From the NCBI RefSeq assembly GCF_000571935.1, contig NZ_ATAX01000036.1, positions 1 through 64,000 on the forward strand: 64,000 bases of DNA, read 5' to 3'. The translations under genes and the position numbers were made by a program. Below, piece by piece: positions 28,299 to 37,806 of the stretch. The DNA is from Ruminococcus flavefaciens 007c. GTDB taxonomy: Bacteria; Bacillota; Clostridia; Oscillospirales; Ruminococcaceae. Numbering within the stretch: the first letter of the stretch is position 1; the number at the start of each line of letters is the position of its first letter. The notes under the pieces were generated by a model, which was not told the DNA's origin, made no database searches, and worked only from the letters and a program-made list of their open reading frames with translations.

Positions 28299-29264
28299 AT
28301 GAAATTAAGAATCGGAATTGTTGCCACTGCGATCGTACTGTGTATCCTGCTCAGGAAACCGTGTCTTATTGCGGTGGTGCTGGCAGCTGTACTTATTATA
28401 ATATTGGCGGCGGACATCATTGAAAAAAGAAAAATAAAAAAGCAGACAGATGAACTGATATCATATATCACCAGAGTACAGGATTATTCTTCACTGCCTG
28501 AAATGCAGAAGATTTCGGAAGGAAACATGGGGATCCTGCAAAGTGAGATATACAAGGTGATAACTATTCTGCTTGAACAGTATTCGTCCGAGCATAATCA
28601 GAAGAAATATATGTCGGATATGATGTCTGATATATCACACCAGTTCAAAACACCGCTTACTGCCATATCATTGATGAATGAGCTGTTAATGAACGAAACG
28701 GTCAGTGATGAGCAGAGAATGGAATATGCAGGGAAGATCGATGCCCAGATAAACAAGATGACATGGCTCCTCAAAAGTCTCCTGACGCTTTCACAGCTGG
28801 AAGCAGGGGTTCTGGAAATGAAACCGGAAAAGGCGGAATTGAATAAGCTTATCAACGAGCTGTCCGAACCGTTTTTGATAATGGCTGAAGTTGCGGAAGT
28901 GGAATACATAGTCAGTATTCCTGAAGAGATAGTAATTATGGCAGATGTACACTGGTTTAAAGAGGCACTTTCAAACATAATCAAAAACTGTATCGAGCAT
29001 ACAAATGCAGGAGGTTATGTAAAAATATCTGCCAGTCAGAATAATCTGCATACCACTATTATTATAGAGGATAACGGAAAAGGCATCGATAAAGAACACC
29101 TTCCCCATATATTTGAAAGATTCTATAAGGCAGGCAATTCATCTCACGACAGCGTGGGAATAGGTCTTGCCATGGCAAGGCAGATAATCCGTGTCCACGA
29201 CGGAAAAATAGAGGCAGAGAGTGAAGTGGGCAAGGGAACCAAATTCACGATCAGTCTGTATTGA
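28299..29264 (+). CDS. Short-loop sensor histidine kinase
   Basis: 321 residues from ATG 28299; an in-frame TTG at 28290 that overlaps the regulator stop is an alternative start. Two hydrophobic segments in the first 42 residues are separated by only a few residues, so there is almost no extracellular sensor, as in intramembrane-sensing kinases that listen to their ABC transporter. The H-box SHQFKTPLTA has His near 114; N-box IIKNCIEHT, G1 DNGKGID, F HIFERFYK and G2 VGIGLAMAR are all present. The operon context supports control by the permease. Confidence 0.92.
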   Translation: MKLRIGIVATAIVLCILLRKPCLIAVVLAAVLIIILAADIIEKRKIKKQTDELISYITRVQDYSSLPEMQKISEGNMGILQSEIYKVITILLEQYSSEHNQKKYMSDMMSDISHQFKTPLTAISLMNELLMNETVSDEQRMEYAGKIDAQINKMTWLLKSLLTLSQLEAGVLEMKPEKAELNKLINELSEPFLIMAEVAEVEYIVSIPEEIVIMADVHWFKEALSNIIKNCIEHTNAGGYVKISASQNNLHTTIIIEDNGKGIDKEHLPHIFERFYKAGNSSHDSVGIGLAMARQIIRVHDGKIEAESEVGKGTKFTISLY

Positions 29265-29380
29265 AATACAGATATCCAATAAAAAGAATTATATGTCCTT
29301 TTCATATCTGCATTTATGTATTCAGGTTTTCGCAGGCTTACGTTTTTATTATATATCGATTATATCGTTTTTCAGAGATG

Positions 29381-29409
29381 TTGTAAATGTATCTGAGGTG
29401 TGCTATAAT
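29381..29409 (+). promoter_or_regulatory. Extended -10 promoter of the AlkZ-related gene
   Basis: TTGTAA (29381-29386), 17 nt, TATAAT (29404-29409) preceded by TGTGC. Confidence 0.7.
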
Positions 29410-29432
29410 AAAGAAAAACTTAGGAGCAGGTT

Positions 29433-30197
29433 ATGATAGTAGAGAACGGTGAATGGATAATACATGGACTTGCGCGGGAAGATCCCTGCAGGATACGCAG
29501 TCCGAAAGAGCTTGTGGATTGGATAAATGAGGTGGGATTTCTTCCGCTTTTCAGCAACGGTGTGAAAGGCTTTTCTGTAGAGGAGCACGTTTCATCTGAT
29601 TACTGGTGGACAGGCGACAGAGAGCAGGATCCGTGGGAGTGGCGCGAGATAATAGCGGCAGGACATGAAGCAGCTTATGGTAAATTTTTCGATAAGAAGG
29701 CAGGCTTTATCAGTCTGGAATGGCTGCCGTATTTTGCAAATTACAGGCGTGACGGTTATGACTTTGACTCCGCATGGGAGGACAGTAAGGTCAACCGCCG
29801 TGAAAAGCTTATAATGGACGTTCTGACAGAGGCAGGCAGTGACGGTGATATTGTCTGGACAGATAAGCAGATACTGTCAACGGAGCTTAAACAGCTGGCA
29901 GGTTTCGGTAAAGGCGGCGAGAAGAACTTTCAAGGCATTACGACAGACCTTATGATGAAGACATATCTTGTTACAGCAGACTTCCGCAGGCGCAGGAATA
30001 AGAATGGGACAGAGTACGGAATGGCTGTATCGGTTTTGCTGCCGCCCGAAGCTTTATGGGGATATGATGCGGTTACTTCCGCATACAATGAATCACCTCA
30101 TGAGTCATGGCAGCGTATAGTTGACAGGGTCAAGAAGTTATATCCGGATGCTGATGAAGCTGAGATAATAAAGCTTATCGGAAAAGAGCCTAAGTGA
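29433..30197 (+). CDS. AlkZ-related winged-helix protein
   Basis: 254 residues, ATG 29433 after AGGAG. The sequence (MIVENGEWIIHGLAREDPCR...) looks like the proteins often labelled AlkZ-related in clostridia, which share winged-helix architecture with AlkZ/YcaQ DNA glycosylases but lack clear evidence of glycosylase activity. I do not see the QxQ catalytic motif of true AlkZ. It is soluble and has no signal peptide. It is probably co-transcribed with the glycosyltransferase-like gene 18 bp downstream. Confidence 0.5.
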   Translation: MIVENGEWIIHGLAREDPCRIRSPKELVDWINEVGFLPLFSNGVKGFSVEEHVSSDYWWTGDREQDPWEWREIIAAGHEAAYGKFFDKKAGFISLEWLPYFANYRRDGYDFDSAWEDSKVNRREKLIMDVLTEAGSDGDIVWTDKQILSTELKQLAGFGKGGEKNFQGITTDLMMKTYLVTADFRRRRNKNGTEYGMAVSVLLPPEALWGYDAVTSAYNESPHESWQRIVDRVKKLYPDADEAEIIKLIGKEPK

Positions 30198-30215
30198 ATT
30201 AGAAAGAGCAAAATT

Positions 30216-31370
30216 ATGAGACTACTTATAGTACCAATGGCAGCTATGGCAGAAACATCAGGGCCGTTCTCACGATGTAAGCTGCTTGCTGAAAGTGCGG
30301 CTGCGGCAGGCATAGATACTGCGACCTGTATTGCAGAAGATGTAAACTATTCAGAAATAAACGGTATAAAGAACTATTTCCTTGACGTTCCTGCTCCGCT
30401 TGGAATGCCCGAGATCATAGCTTCAAAGGTGTTTCCTGTGGCGCAGAAGCTGGGGATCACATCAAGAAAAACAGTAAAGAGTTTTGATGAAGTTCTCTGG
30501 TTCACGGGGAATTCAGTATACAATTATCTTGTGAAAAGCGTTGCAAGTGTTCGCAGAGCCATAAGGAGCTTCAAACCTGATATAGTTTATTCTGAATTCA
30601 GTATGCCTGCTATGATAGCAGCTAAGCTTGAAAATAAGAAATTGTTTGCAACTGTCAGCTATCCTACTCAGCCTGAATATGCCAATACTCCGAAGCTTGC
30701 AAAGGGTGTAAACAGGTATTTGCGGGAAAAAGGCCTGCTGCAGGTCAATTCTGTGCTGGAACTCTTTGACTTGTCTGATGAGTGCTTTTGTCCAAGTATA
30801 TGTGAGCTTGAACCCATTGAAAAAGAAAACGTTACTTTCTGTGGTGCGCTGAAAAAGATAAGTACATCTGAACGCCTCAGAAACAAGATAGTCGTGTATA
30901 TTGGGAATGGAACAGTCTCCGCAGCAATGACTGAGAAAGAGATAAGCAATGCTTTCAGCGGCTCGGGGTATGAAGTGTATATAGCTTCAAAGTATCTGAA
31001 AGTGAATAATAAAGGCAATATTCATATAGCTTCGCGCTGGGACTTCAATGAGCTTCTTGACGAGGCAGTTTTGTTTATAAACCACGGCGGCCAGAACAGT
31101 ATAGTCGATGGTCTGCTTCACGGAGTTCCGCAGATGATAGCTCCAGGTAAGGTCTTTGAACGGAGATACAATGCGGTATCAGTTGCGAAAAACAAAGCAG
31201 GTATCATCATTCCCCACAGGCAGTTCAAAGCTGATTTCATTCGCAGTAAGGCCGAAAAAGTCATAGCTTCTGAGCTGCTGCGAAGAAAAGCGTCTGAATT
31301 CGGTAAGAAGCTGAGTTCTCAAGGCGGTGTTGAAGTTATATTAAAACACATTTTGAAGTACGATATATAA
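30216..31370 (+). CDS. GT1-like (UGT-type) glycosyltransferase
   Basis: 384 residues. The GT-B pattern is clear in the C-terminal half: a Rossmann start KIVVYIGNGTVS, then FINHGGQNSIVDGLLHGVPQ, the donor-binding loop of UDP-glycosyltransferases of the MGT/UGT type. The N-terminal half starts MRLLIVPMAAMAETSGPFSR with the usual acceptor-side loop. The length fits the family. It likely transfers a sugar to a small acceptor or lipid; the acceptor is unknown. The ribosome binding site is weak, suggesting coupling to the upstream gene. Confidence 0.75.
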   Translation: MRLLIVPMAAMAETSGPFSRCKLLAESAAAAGIDTATCIAEDVNYSEINGIKNYFLDVPAPLGMPEIIASKVFPVAQKLGITSRKTVKSFDEVLWFTGNSVYNYLVKSVASVRRAIRSFKPDIVYSEFSMPAMIAAKLENKKLFATVSYPTQPEYANTPKLAKGVNRYLREKGLLQVNSVLELFDLSDECFCPSICELEPIEKENVTFCGALKKISTSERLRNKIVVYIGNGTVSAAMTEKEISNAFSGSGYEVYIASKYLKVNNKGNIHIASRWDFNELLDEAVLFINHGGQNSIVDGLLHGVPQMIAPGKVFERRYNAVSVAKNKAGIIIPHRQFKADFIRSKAEKVIASELLRRKASEFGKKLSSQGGVEVILKHILKYDI

Positions 31371-31376
31371 AGATTT

Positions 31377-31404
31377 GGCAGCCCATTGGGCTGCCTTTCG
31401 TTTA
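31377..31404 (+). terminator. Terminator of the 29433-31370 operon
   Basis: GGCAGCCCATTGGGCTGCC hairpin followed by TTTCGTTT. A second, weaker hairpin with a T-tract follows at 31446-31470. Confidence 0.75.
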
Positions 31405-31495
31405 ATGCAGATGAAATAGATTTACATAGAAGTGGAAAAGCTTGAGCAGCCTTCAGGACGGCTTTTTCTTTGCACGGATATATGAGAGTATTACA

Positions 31496-31524
31496 TTGAC
31501 TTTTTCTGCTTTTTTTGCTATAAT
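31496..31524 (+). promoter_or_regulatory. Promoter of the zinc-ribbon membrane protein gene
   Basis: TTGACT (31496-31501), 17 nt, TATAAT (31519-31524). Confidence 0.75.
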
Positions 31525-31611
31525 TTTTGCGTACAGGGAGCACAGGCTTTCTGTAAAAATTCGGAATATGTCGGAATGATCATCGATTTTAAAGGATAGG
31601 GGTGCATTTAT

Positions 31612-32856
31612 ATGGGATACAATCTTTTTAACGTTAAAGAGGTTTCAGGAGTTTTTAACAGCAAATTAAATGATTTCAGAGCATCGCTCGGAAGTGCTGT
31701 ATGCAAAGGAAAGAACATAACCTTTGCAGATAATGATATTACATATATGCTGAAGCTTCAGCATGAAAGGCTTTCAAAAAAAGGACTGGAACTGGACTAC
31801 GATATCTATTCCAGAGATGATAACAAAAACAAATTCATGACAGGCAGCAATTGGAGAGATACTCACTATGAAAGTACCGTCTGCTTTAATCAAAGCGGAA
31901 TAAAACGAAAAGTCAGGAAGGACGGCAAAATCAAGTATAAAGACGATCATAAGAGCGTTTTATACGAAACAATAACCGATGTGGTAACAGGTACTCATCC
32001 CGATAACGACCCTATCTGCTGTCCGAACTGCGGTGCGCTCTCAACTGTTGCCGGGCTTCAGAACGGCTGCTCTCATTGTAGGACTAAGTTTCAGATGGAC
32101 GACCTTTTCCCGAAGGTCACATCCTATTATTTTTTAGATAGTCCGGGAATGACAAAAGAGGAATTCAGGTCGGGATATCTGATTTCATATACCATTACTC
32201 TTATCGCCATGTTTATACTTTGTCTTGTACTTCGCAAGGGGATAGGCTCTTATATCGTCTCTGCCATAGCAAGTATCGTTTTAGCATATATTCTGTATGC
32301 TTATTTTCTGCTGATGAAGCTTATCGTCGGAGCAATATCTTCTGCGGGTAAAATGGGAACTGCGGGTTCACGAAGAAAATTTGAAACAAGAATGAAAAAG
32401 ATCAGTCCCGAGTTTTCCTATGAGTATTTTACGAGCAAGACATTGTCACTTATCAAAACGGCTGTATTTTCCGAGAATGAGAAGGATCTTTTGTTTTATG
32501 AAGGTGAAAAACTTGATCCGAAGATGAAGGACATTATAGATTTGAATTACGGCGGTGCGTTAGGCTGTGAAAGCATACATGAAGACGGGGATTTTGTAAC
32601 GGTTGTAACAAAGGCCTATTTTGATGTGCTTTATGCCGGCGGCGACAAGGTCTTTTTCAAAAAACAGGTCTTTAGCGCTACATTAAAACGACGCACTGAT
32701 ATCCCGGTGAATTTCAACTTTTCCATGACGAAGATCGCCTGTCCGTCTTGTGGTGCAAGTTTTGATGCAACGAAAAACAAAAACTGTCCCTATTGTGGGA
32801 ATAAGTATGAGATCACCACGGATGACTGGGCTTTGGTGGAGCTAAAATACAATTAA
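31612..32856 (+). CDS. Membrane protein with two zinc ribbons and a Tim44-like segment
   Basis: 414 residues, ATG 31612 after AGGGGTG. A four-Cys ribbon CPNCG...CSHC lies near 140-160, two membrane segments (ISYTITLIAMFILCLVL and IVSAIASIVLAYILYAYFLL) near 190-240, a Tim44-like alpha/beta region with FSYEYFTSKTLSLI near 265, and a second ribbon CPSCG...CPYCG at the C-terminus. This layout is found in uncharacterised Firmicute proteins. The ribbons would face the cytoplasm. Role unknown, possibly membrane-protein quality control or assembly by analogy with Tim44. Confidence 0.6.
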   Translation: MGYNLFNVKEVSGVFNSKLNDFRASLGSAVCKGKNITFADNDITYMLKLQHERLSKKGLELDYDIYSRDDNKNKFMTGSNWRDTHYESTVCFNQSGIKRKVRKDGKIKYKDDHKSVLYETITDVVTGTHPDNDPICCPNCGALSTVAGLQNGCSHCRTKFQMDDLFPKVTSYYFLDSPGMTKEEFRSGYLISYTITLIAMFILCLVLRKGIGSYIVSAIASIVLAYILYAYFLLMKLIVGAISSAGKMGTAGSRRKFETRMKKISPEFSYEYFTSKTLSLIKTAVFSENEKDLLFYEGEKLDPKMKDIIDLNYGGALGCESIHEDGDFVTVVTKAYFDVLYAGGDKVFFKKQVFSATLKRRTDIPVNFNFSMTKIACPSCGASFDATKNKNCPYCGNKYEITTDDWALVELKYN

Positions 32857-32877
32857 GCATTCAGAAGCTGTGTTTCT

Positions 32878-33162
32878 ATGTATTTTGAAAGCATGGGGGA
32901 GATCAATTATACCGGCGTTCTCTTTATACTATTGTTATATATTTTCAGAGAGCACCCGTTTATTCGTTTTACAGCCTATGAACTAAAGAATTCAGTGCAT
33001 TCTGCGTCTGATGACATATATTCAGCCGTGACAGCGAGTTCGGACTATTATTGGTCTTATTCACTGTGCGGCTGTTGTCGTTATTGCGGTAATTGTTGAC
33101 CGCAAAGCCGCTGCTTCACAGATCCCGAACGTGATGTTCTATCGTGAACATATGATTAAATA
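32878..33162 (+). pseudogene. Possible frameshifted small membrane protein
   Basis: A frame from 32878 (better start ATG 32893, MGEINYTGVLFILLLYIF) reads as membrane protein to about 33040 and then degenerates into Cys/Tyr-rich sequence. A second frame from about 33036 to TAA 33162 gives GLIHCAAVVVIAVIVDRKAA, a plausible second helix and tail. One frameshift would join them into a protein of about 90-95 residues. The remaining gap to 33251 carries the region upstream of the sigma factor gene. Confidence 0.35.
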
Positions 33163-33251
33163 ATAAATATTAATCGACAGCTGCAACGTTTCAGAGACTC
33201 AGAGAGAATATATATAATGAATGGATCCATATCACAGAAAGGAGAAAGCAG

Positions 33252-33818
33252 ATGACTCACAGTGAATACAGCAGGCTGCTTGCCGCTGACAGGAACAGAG
33301 CTCATCAGGCACTGTACGACGAGTATATCAACTATGTCTATACCATAGTTTTTAACCGTCTGCGAAGCTGCGGAACCCGCGAGGACATGGGTGAATGCGT
33401 TACCGACATATTCTATGAGGTGTTCGCACACTATGATGAAAGCATGGCTGTCTCCGAGGACATCAGAGGCTTTATCGCAGCAGTTGCTTACAGAAAATCT
33501 GCCACCTTCTTTCGCAGACTTTGCAGGAGCAGCAGCCGCAGCGTTTCCCTGGGTGACGAGCTGACAGAGATGCTGCCCTCTGATGAGAATATCTCAGTCA
33601 ATGCAGAGCTGAAGGAGCAAAGGCGTATACTGCTGGAGCTTGTTGACAGCCTCGGCGAACCCGACTCAACGATAATAATACAGAAGTTTTTCTACGGCCG
33701 CAGCGCAGCCGAAATATCAAAACTCGTCACGCTATCGCCCATGATGGTAAGAGTGAGGAGCAGCAGGGCTCTGAAAAAACTGAGAAGGCTTCTGACGGAC
33801 AAGGGTATCACTATATGA
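33252..33818 (+). CDS. ECF-type RNA polymerase sigma factor
   Basis: 188 residues, ATG 33252 after AAAGGAG. Region 2 is visible in ALYDEYINYVYTIVFNRL and the following acidic helix; region 4 in IIIQKFFYGRSAAEISKLV and VRVRSSRALKKLRRLL. It redirects RNA polymerase to a small regulon. TGCAACGTTT at 33182-33191 resembles the -35 of ECF promoters, so it may be self-activated (inference). The gene 12 bp downstream encodes its likely anti-sigma factor, and a dockerin gene follows. Confidence 0.85.
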   Translation: MTHSEYSRLLAADRNRAHQALYDEYINYVYTIVFNRLRSCGTREDMGECVTDIFYEVFAHYDESMAVSEDIRGFIAAVAYRKSATFFRRLCRSSSRSVSLGDELTEMLPSDENISVNAELKEQRRILLELVDSLGEPDSTIIIQKFFYGRSAAEISKLVTLSPMMVRVRSSRALKKLRRLLTDKGITI

Positions 33819-33830
33819 ACGGAGGTCATT

Positions 33831-34433
33831 ATGAAAAAGGCTGATCTGAGAATCCTGGAAAACGCTGAAAGAGAGACCGTTGAAAAAATGGCAGAGCGTT
33901 ATTCCGCCATTGACGACGATGAGAAAAAGAGGATATACCGACAAATATCAGAGCGCTGCGGAACTGGCGGGGACTTCGATGAAAAAACTCAGGTAAACGG
34001 TACAGAGCCGTACCGCAGACCTAAATGGGAAACAGCGGTGAGCATAGTCTCGGCAGCTGCCGTCCTTGTGCTCGCTGCAGCTGGGACTATCCATATATTC
34101 CGCGGACAGGGACATATTCTCTCTCCCGTGAGCAATACGTCAGAGGAGGAAAGCACTGTTCCCACCGAGCCCGTTATAAAAAAAAACTATGAGGGAAATT
34201 TCAGGACATATTATGAGATGTCTGACGGTTCATGGTCATGCGAAGGACATTCTTATAAATACCGTCTGGTAATTCAGGGGCATCTTCCCAATGCAGCAGG
34301 TGATTCGGAATATGTTTTTCTTAGCAATATACCCCAGATATCCTTTGAACGGGCAGCAATGGCTTCGGGACTGAGCAGCAACACGGCAGACTATTTCTCT
34401 CCCGATGAAGCTGTGATGGTGGAACTGAACTGA
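33831..34433 (+). CDS. Putative anti-sigma factor, single-pass membrane protein
   Basis: 200 residues, ATG 33831 after GGAGG. About 65 cytoplasmic residues (MKKADLRILENAERETVEKM...) precede one membrane helix near residues 66-86 (VSIVSAAAVLVLAAAGTI), then a Ser/Thr/Pro linker and an outer domain of about 85 residues. This cytoplasm-helix-outside plan, directly after an ECF sigma gene, is typical of anti-sigma factors. The N-terminal part lacks a canonical HxxxCxxC zinc motif. The outer domain may sense an extracellular signal; it has no recognised carbohydrate-binding motif. Confidence 0.65.
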   Translation: MKKADLRILENAERETVEKMAERYSAIDDDEKKRIYRQISERCGTGGDFDEKTQVNGTEPYRRPKWETAVSIVSAAAVLVLAAAGTIHIFRGQGHILSPVSNTSEEESTVPTEPVIKKNYEGNFRTYYEMSDGSWSCEGHSYKYRLVIQGHLPNAAGDSEYVFLSNIPQISFERAAMASGLSSNTADYFSPDEAVMVELN

Positions 34434-34607
34434 ACGGACAGCTTGCAATATAAAGAATATGCCCGTACAGCCGAAGGCTCAGTACATAATGGGCTTTCCG
34501 TCCGTTTCGTGACCGCCGCGGCGGTATAAGCAGGTCAAATACAGGCGCCGTCGGCATAAATACAGTAAATATTATAATAACGTTTTTATTAAAAAGGAGT
34601 TGATTCT

Positions 34608-35852
34608 ATGAAAAAGAAAGCTTTGGCAGCTGTTATTGGTGCAATGCTGTGCGCGGGTGCAGTTCCTGTTCCGTGTATGGCCGGGGAAGCTGCTGCAGAA
34701 GACGAGAGTATGGTTATTTATTCACAGAGCCTGAATGATACGGCAGATAGGGAAGTATCATACAAGATAGTTGCGCTGCCTGACAAGGTGGAATACAAGC
34801 TTGGAGAAGTGCTCTCGCTGAAAGGATTAAAGATAGAAATGACAAGAGACGGTGAAGAGCCTGTTGTCTGCACAGATCACGATATGGCTTTTGCACACGA
34901 TTCAAATACACCAAGGCCTCCAAAGGTTCTTCTCTTTACTGATTTCCGCAGCAATAAAGCGGGCACTTATGAAGTAGAGGTCATTGGTGGGGATAACGTG
35001 AGCTTTGAGGTCAGTGTCGTTGATGATCTCATGCTTTCAGGTACGACAGAAACTGTTTCAGCAGCGCAGACTGATGTGATCACAGCCTATCAAACCATGA
35101 CAGCAACGGTTCTGGAGGTAAGCGGCCAAACACTGCTGCTGCAGTCGGTTGAACGTTCACGGGAGCTGATGACTCTGTCAACGAAATACCTTGACAGCGA
35201 TATAGTTCCGAAAGCAGGCATGAAGCTCGGGATCACCTATGCCGGTGGTATCCTTGAGACCTATCCTGCTCAGTTCGGAGGTGTAAGGAAGACAGCTGTG
35301 ATCTCTGAACGCACCGAAACGATAAAGGGCGACGCAAACTGCGACAGCAGTTTCGATCTTGCAGACGCGATACTCATTATGCAGGCTCTTGCCAATCCAA
35401 ATAAGTACGGTGAAAAAGGTTCTTCTATCCTCCACCTCACCGAACTGGGCAGAGCAAATGCTGATATGAACGGCGACGGTCTGACGGTCGGCGATGCTCA
35501 GGAAATTCAGAGGGAGCTGCTGGGAATAAGTGATACCGATATTTATAACTCTTCAATAGCAGGAAAGACCTATGTGTACGAAAAAGAGGGTACGGGAAGC
35601 GAATTCACCATTACATTCAGAGATGACGAGACCTTTGAATACTACACAGGTGCTATTAGCAGCTATATAGGCGGCGGAACATGGAAAATAAAAGATGATA
35701 CTGTTGTAATGACAGAAAATACTTCTGATAAAGTCCATCATCTGAAAATGCAGGGCAGCGCTCTTGTATACATTGCAGATGAGTCGGATAATTTTTACGG
35801 TATCAGTGTAAAGGACGGCGAGAAATTCTTCGTTAAAGCTGATAATGATTGA
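34608..35852 (+). CDS. Secreted protein with internal dockerin
   Basis: 414 residues, ATG 34608 after AAAGGAG. Signal peptide 1-25. Residues 45-140 look like a bacterial Ig-like fold (YKLGEVLSLKGLKIEMT, then AGTYEVEVIGG). The dockerin at about 243-308 is of the GDANCDSSFDLADAILIMQA / NADMNGDGLTVGDAQEIQRE type, almost the same style as that of the GH114-like protein at 58938. A C-terminal beta-rich domain of about 100 residues has SEFTITFRDDETFEYYTG and a lipocalin-like GGGTWKIKDDTVVM. No catalytic domain is recognised. It follows the sigma/anti-sigma pair and may belong to its regulon. Confidence 0.8.
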   Translation: MKKKALAAVIGAMLCAGAVPVPCMAGEAAAEDESMVIYSQSLNDTADREVSYKIVALPDKVEYKLGEVLSLKGLKIEMTRDGEEPVVCTDHDMAFAHDSNTPRPPKVLLFTDFRSNKAGTYEVEVIGGDNVSFEVSVVDDLMLSGTTETVSAAQTDVITAYQTMTATVLEVSGQTLLLQSVERSRELMTLSTKYLDSDIVPKAGMKLGITYAGGILETYPAQFGGVRKTAVISERTETIKGDANCDSSFDLADAILIMQALANPNKYGEKGSSILHLTELGRANADMNGDGLTVGDAQEIQRELLGISDTDIYNSSIAGKTYVYEKEGTGSEFTITFRDDETFEYYTGAISSYIGGGTWKIKDDTVVMTENTSDKVHHLKMQGSALVYIADESDNFYGISVKDGEKFFVKADND

Positions 35853-35919
35853 GTTTTGGGCAGAATGAAGAAGCTCTGCATAAGTGCGGTACTCGTAAGA
35901 GGTTTTGTAATAACTATTG

Positions 35920-35955
35920 AGAAGGGCCCTTCTGAATAAGGGGCCTTCTGCTTTA
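35920..35955 (+). terminator. Terminator after the dockerin gene
   Basis: AGAAGGGCCC / GGGGCCTTCT stem with one mismatch, followed by a short T-containing tail. Confidence 0.6.
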
Positions 35956-35993
35956 TAATAAGGTATTTGCTTTCATTAAAGTGCTGCCTGCGG

Positions 35994-36022
35994 TTGATTT
36001 TTGAGAGTATGTGATGTATAAT
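35994..36022 (+). promoter_or_regulatory. Promoter of the flavin reductase-like gene
   Basis: TTGATT (35994-35999), 17 nt, TATAAT (36017-36022). Confidence 0.7.
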
Positions 36023-36066
36023 TGATATGTATAAAAACATAATACTTGTTTTGGAGGTAATCAACT

Positions 36067-36627
36067 ATGAAACGATCATTTGAAAAGGGCTTTTTCGCAC
36101 CGCTTCCCGTGCTTATCATCGGCACATATAACGCAAACGGCACTCCCAATGCCATGAATGCAGCATGGGGCGGTCAGGTGGGTATGAGTCAGATATCCGT
36201 CAGCCTTTCAAGCTCACACAAGACTACTGAAAATATCAGGCTGAACAAGGAATTCACAATCGCTTATGCTACAGCAGAGCAGATCGCAGCCTGCGACTAT
36301 GTGGGCATCGTATCGGGCAACAATGAGGAGAACAAGCTGGAAAAGTGCGGATTTACTGTTACAAAGTCAGACAAGGTTAATGCGCCTGTCATAGATCAGC
36401 TCCCTGTGACTATCGAGTGCAGGGTGATAGATATACAGGAGGAGTTCGGAGAGACCAGAGTAGTTGCCGAGGTGGTAGGTCTTAAGGCCGATGAAAATGT
36501 ACTTACCGACGGCAAGGTGGATTACAGTAAGGCAGGACTGGTTATATACGATACAGCCACGAAATGCTACAGAAAGGTCGGAGAAAGCGTTGCCGTTGCC
36601 AGAAGTGCAGGCAAAAAGTTTCAGTGA
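36067..36627 (+). CDS. Flavin reductase-like FMN-binding protein
   Basis: 186 residues, ATG 36067 after GGAGG. The N-terminal APLPVLIIGTYNANGTPNAM is the FMN-binding split-barrel start of the flavin reductase-like/flavoredoxin family; SQISVSLSSSHKTTENI follows as expected. The length fits. It probably binds FMN and acts in anaerobic electron transfer or flavin reduction in the cytoplasm. It is monocistronic. Confidence 0.85.
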   Translation: MKRSFEKGFFAPLPVLIIGTYNANGTPNAMNAAWGGQVGMSQISVSLSSSHKTTENIRLNKEFTIAYATAEQIAACDYVGIVSGNNEENKLEKCGFTVTKSDKVNAPVIDQLPVTIECRVIDIQEEFGETRVVAEVVGLKADENVLTDGKVDYSKAGLVIYDTATKCYRKVGESVAVARSAGKKFQ

Positions 36628-36759
36628 GCTGATTACATGATAAACATTTCAGAATTGTAATATAAGGTAATATTAAAAGACGGACAAGTGCATTGTGATA
36701 TGATATACTATAATCACAGAAGCAAACATCTTACATATCATTCAAAAGGAGTTTTTACC

Positions 36760-37737
36760 ATGAAAGAGAATACAAGAAAGATCACAATGGACTTTATCGA
36801 GAACAGAGACATCATAAAAAAGGCTATCAAGCTCGAAAGCTCGTACATCTATCCCGTTGCAGCAAATATATTCTGCGCGGCAGGTGTAAAGGCTGACGTG
36901 GATAAGCTTACCAGATGCAAGAAGATCATCAAGAAGAATGCGGGCTTTGCGTCTTATCTCAAGGGCGTTGTAATGACACCGTTTGCAGCAAAGCTCTGCG
37001 TGGCTGCTGATCCCGAAGCTCAGTTTGAAAAGGCAATGGATATGTACGGTATCCTTAAGAATCACTTCAGAAGATCCGAGTATCTTGCTTTGCTTGCAAC
37101 ACTCCTCGCAGAGAAAACAACTGTGGACGAGGCAGAGCGCATTGCTGCAAGGGGACGTGCTCTTTACGATATGATGAAGAAGGAACACCCCATACTCACT
37201 TCAAGTGAAGACAATGTAATGGCAGGCTTTATGGCATTTTCGGAAAAGAGCGACGCTCAGCTCATTGATGATGCAGAGAAGTGTTATGACCTGCTCAGGA
37301 AGAAGTTCTCGGACAAGAACGCAGTTCAGACAGTATCCCATATACTTGCAATGACAGAGGGTGCTCCCGAGATAAAGGTGGGAAGACTGTTCGGAATGTT
37401 CGATATGTTCACCGCAGCAGGAAGAAAATACGGCAAGCACTATGAGCTTCCCATGCTTGCAGCTATATCTGTTATCGAAGCTGACGAAAAGGAGCTTGTT
37501 GACACTGTTATCGAAATAGACGAAATGCTCAGCGGTCAGAAGGGCTACGGTGCATTGAGCCTTGACAAGAAAACAAGACTTATGCACGCCGCTATGCTTG
37601 CAGCTGATCTTTACGAAGGTTCCGACAATGCTCAGGCAGCTGTATCCGCTTCTGCTCTGGCTGTTATCGCTGCACAGGAAGCTGCAATGATGGCTGCTAT
37701 TGTTGCTGCGTCGGTAGCTGCAAACAGTACGAACTGA
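36760..37737 (+). CDS. DUF4003-family protein
   Basis: 325 residues. ATG 36760 is chosen because AAAAGGAG precedes it; the frame is open 24 codons further upstream without a ribosome binding site. The sequence (MKENTRKITMDFIENRDIIKKA, LAMTEGAPEIKVGR, YGKHYELPMLAAIS) matches the DUF4003 family of helical cytoplasmic proteins. The C-terminus is an unusual Ala-rich helix (AAQEAAMMAAIVAASVAA) that could insert in a membrane or pack in a bundle. Function unknown. Confidence 0.75.
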   Translation: MKENTRKITMDFIENRDIIKKAIKLESSYIYPVAANIFCAAGVKADVDKLTRCKKIIKKNAGFASYLKGVVMTPFAAKLCVAADPEAQFEKAMDMYGILKNHFRRSEYLALLATLLAEKTTVDEAERIAARGRALYDMMKKEHPILTSSEDNVMAGFMAFSEKSDAQLIDDAEKCYDLLRKKFSDKNAVQTVSHILAMTEGAPEIKVGRLFGMFDMFTAAGRKYGKHYELPMLAAISVIEADEKELVDTVIEIDEMLSGQKGYGALSLDKKTRLMHAAMLAADLYEGSDNAQAAVSASALAVIAAQEAAMMAAIVAASVAANSTN

Positions 37738-37772
37738 TAATAACAGATATTTCTGTTTGCTCAGTGAATATA

Positions 37773-37803
37773 AAAAGGACGGTTTTAAGCCGTCCTTTTT
37801 TTT
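37773..37803 (+). terminator. Terminator of the DUF4003 gene
   Basis: AAAAGGACGG-TTTTAAG-CCGTCC followed by eight T. It also lies downstream of the convergent gene ending at 37892. Confidence 0.85.
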
Positions 37804-37806
37804 ATA

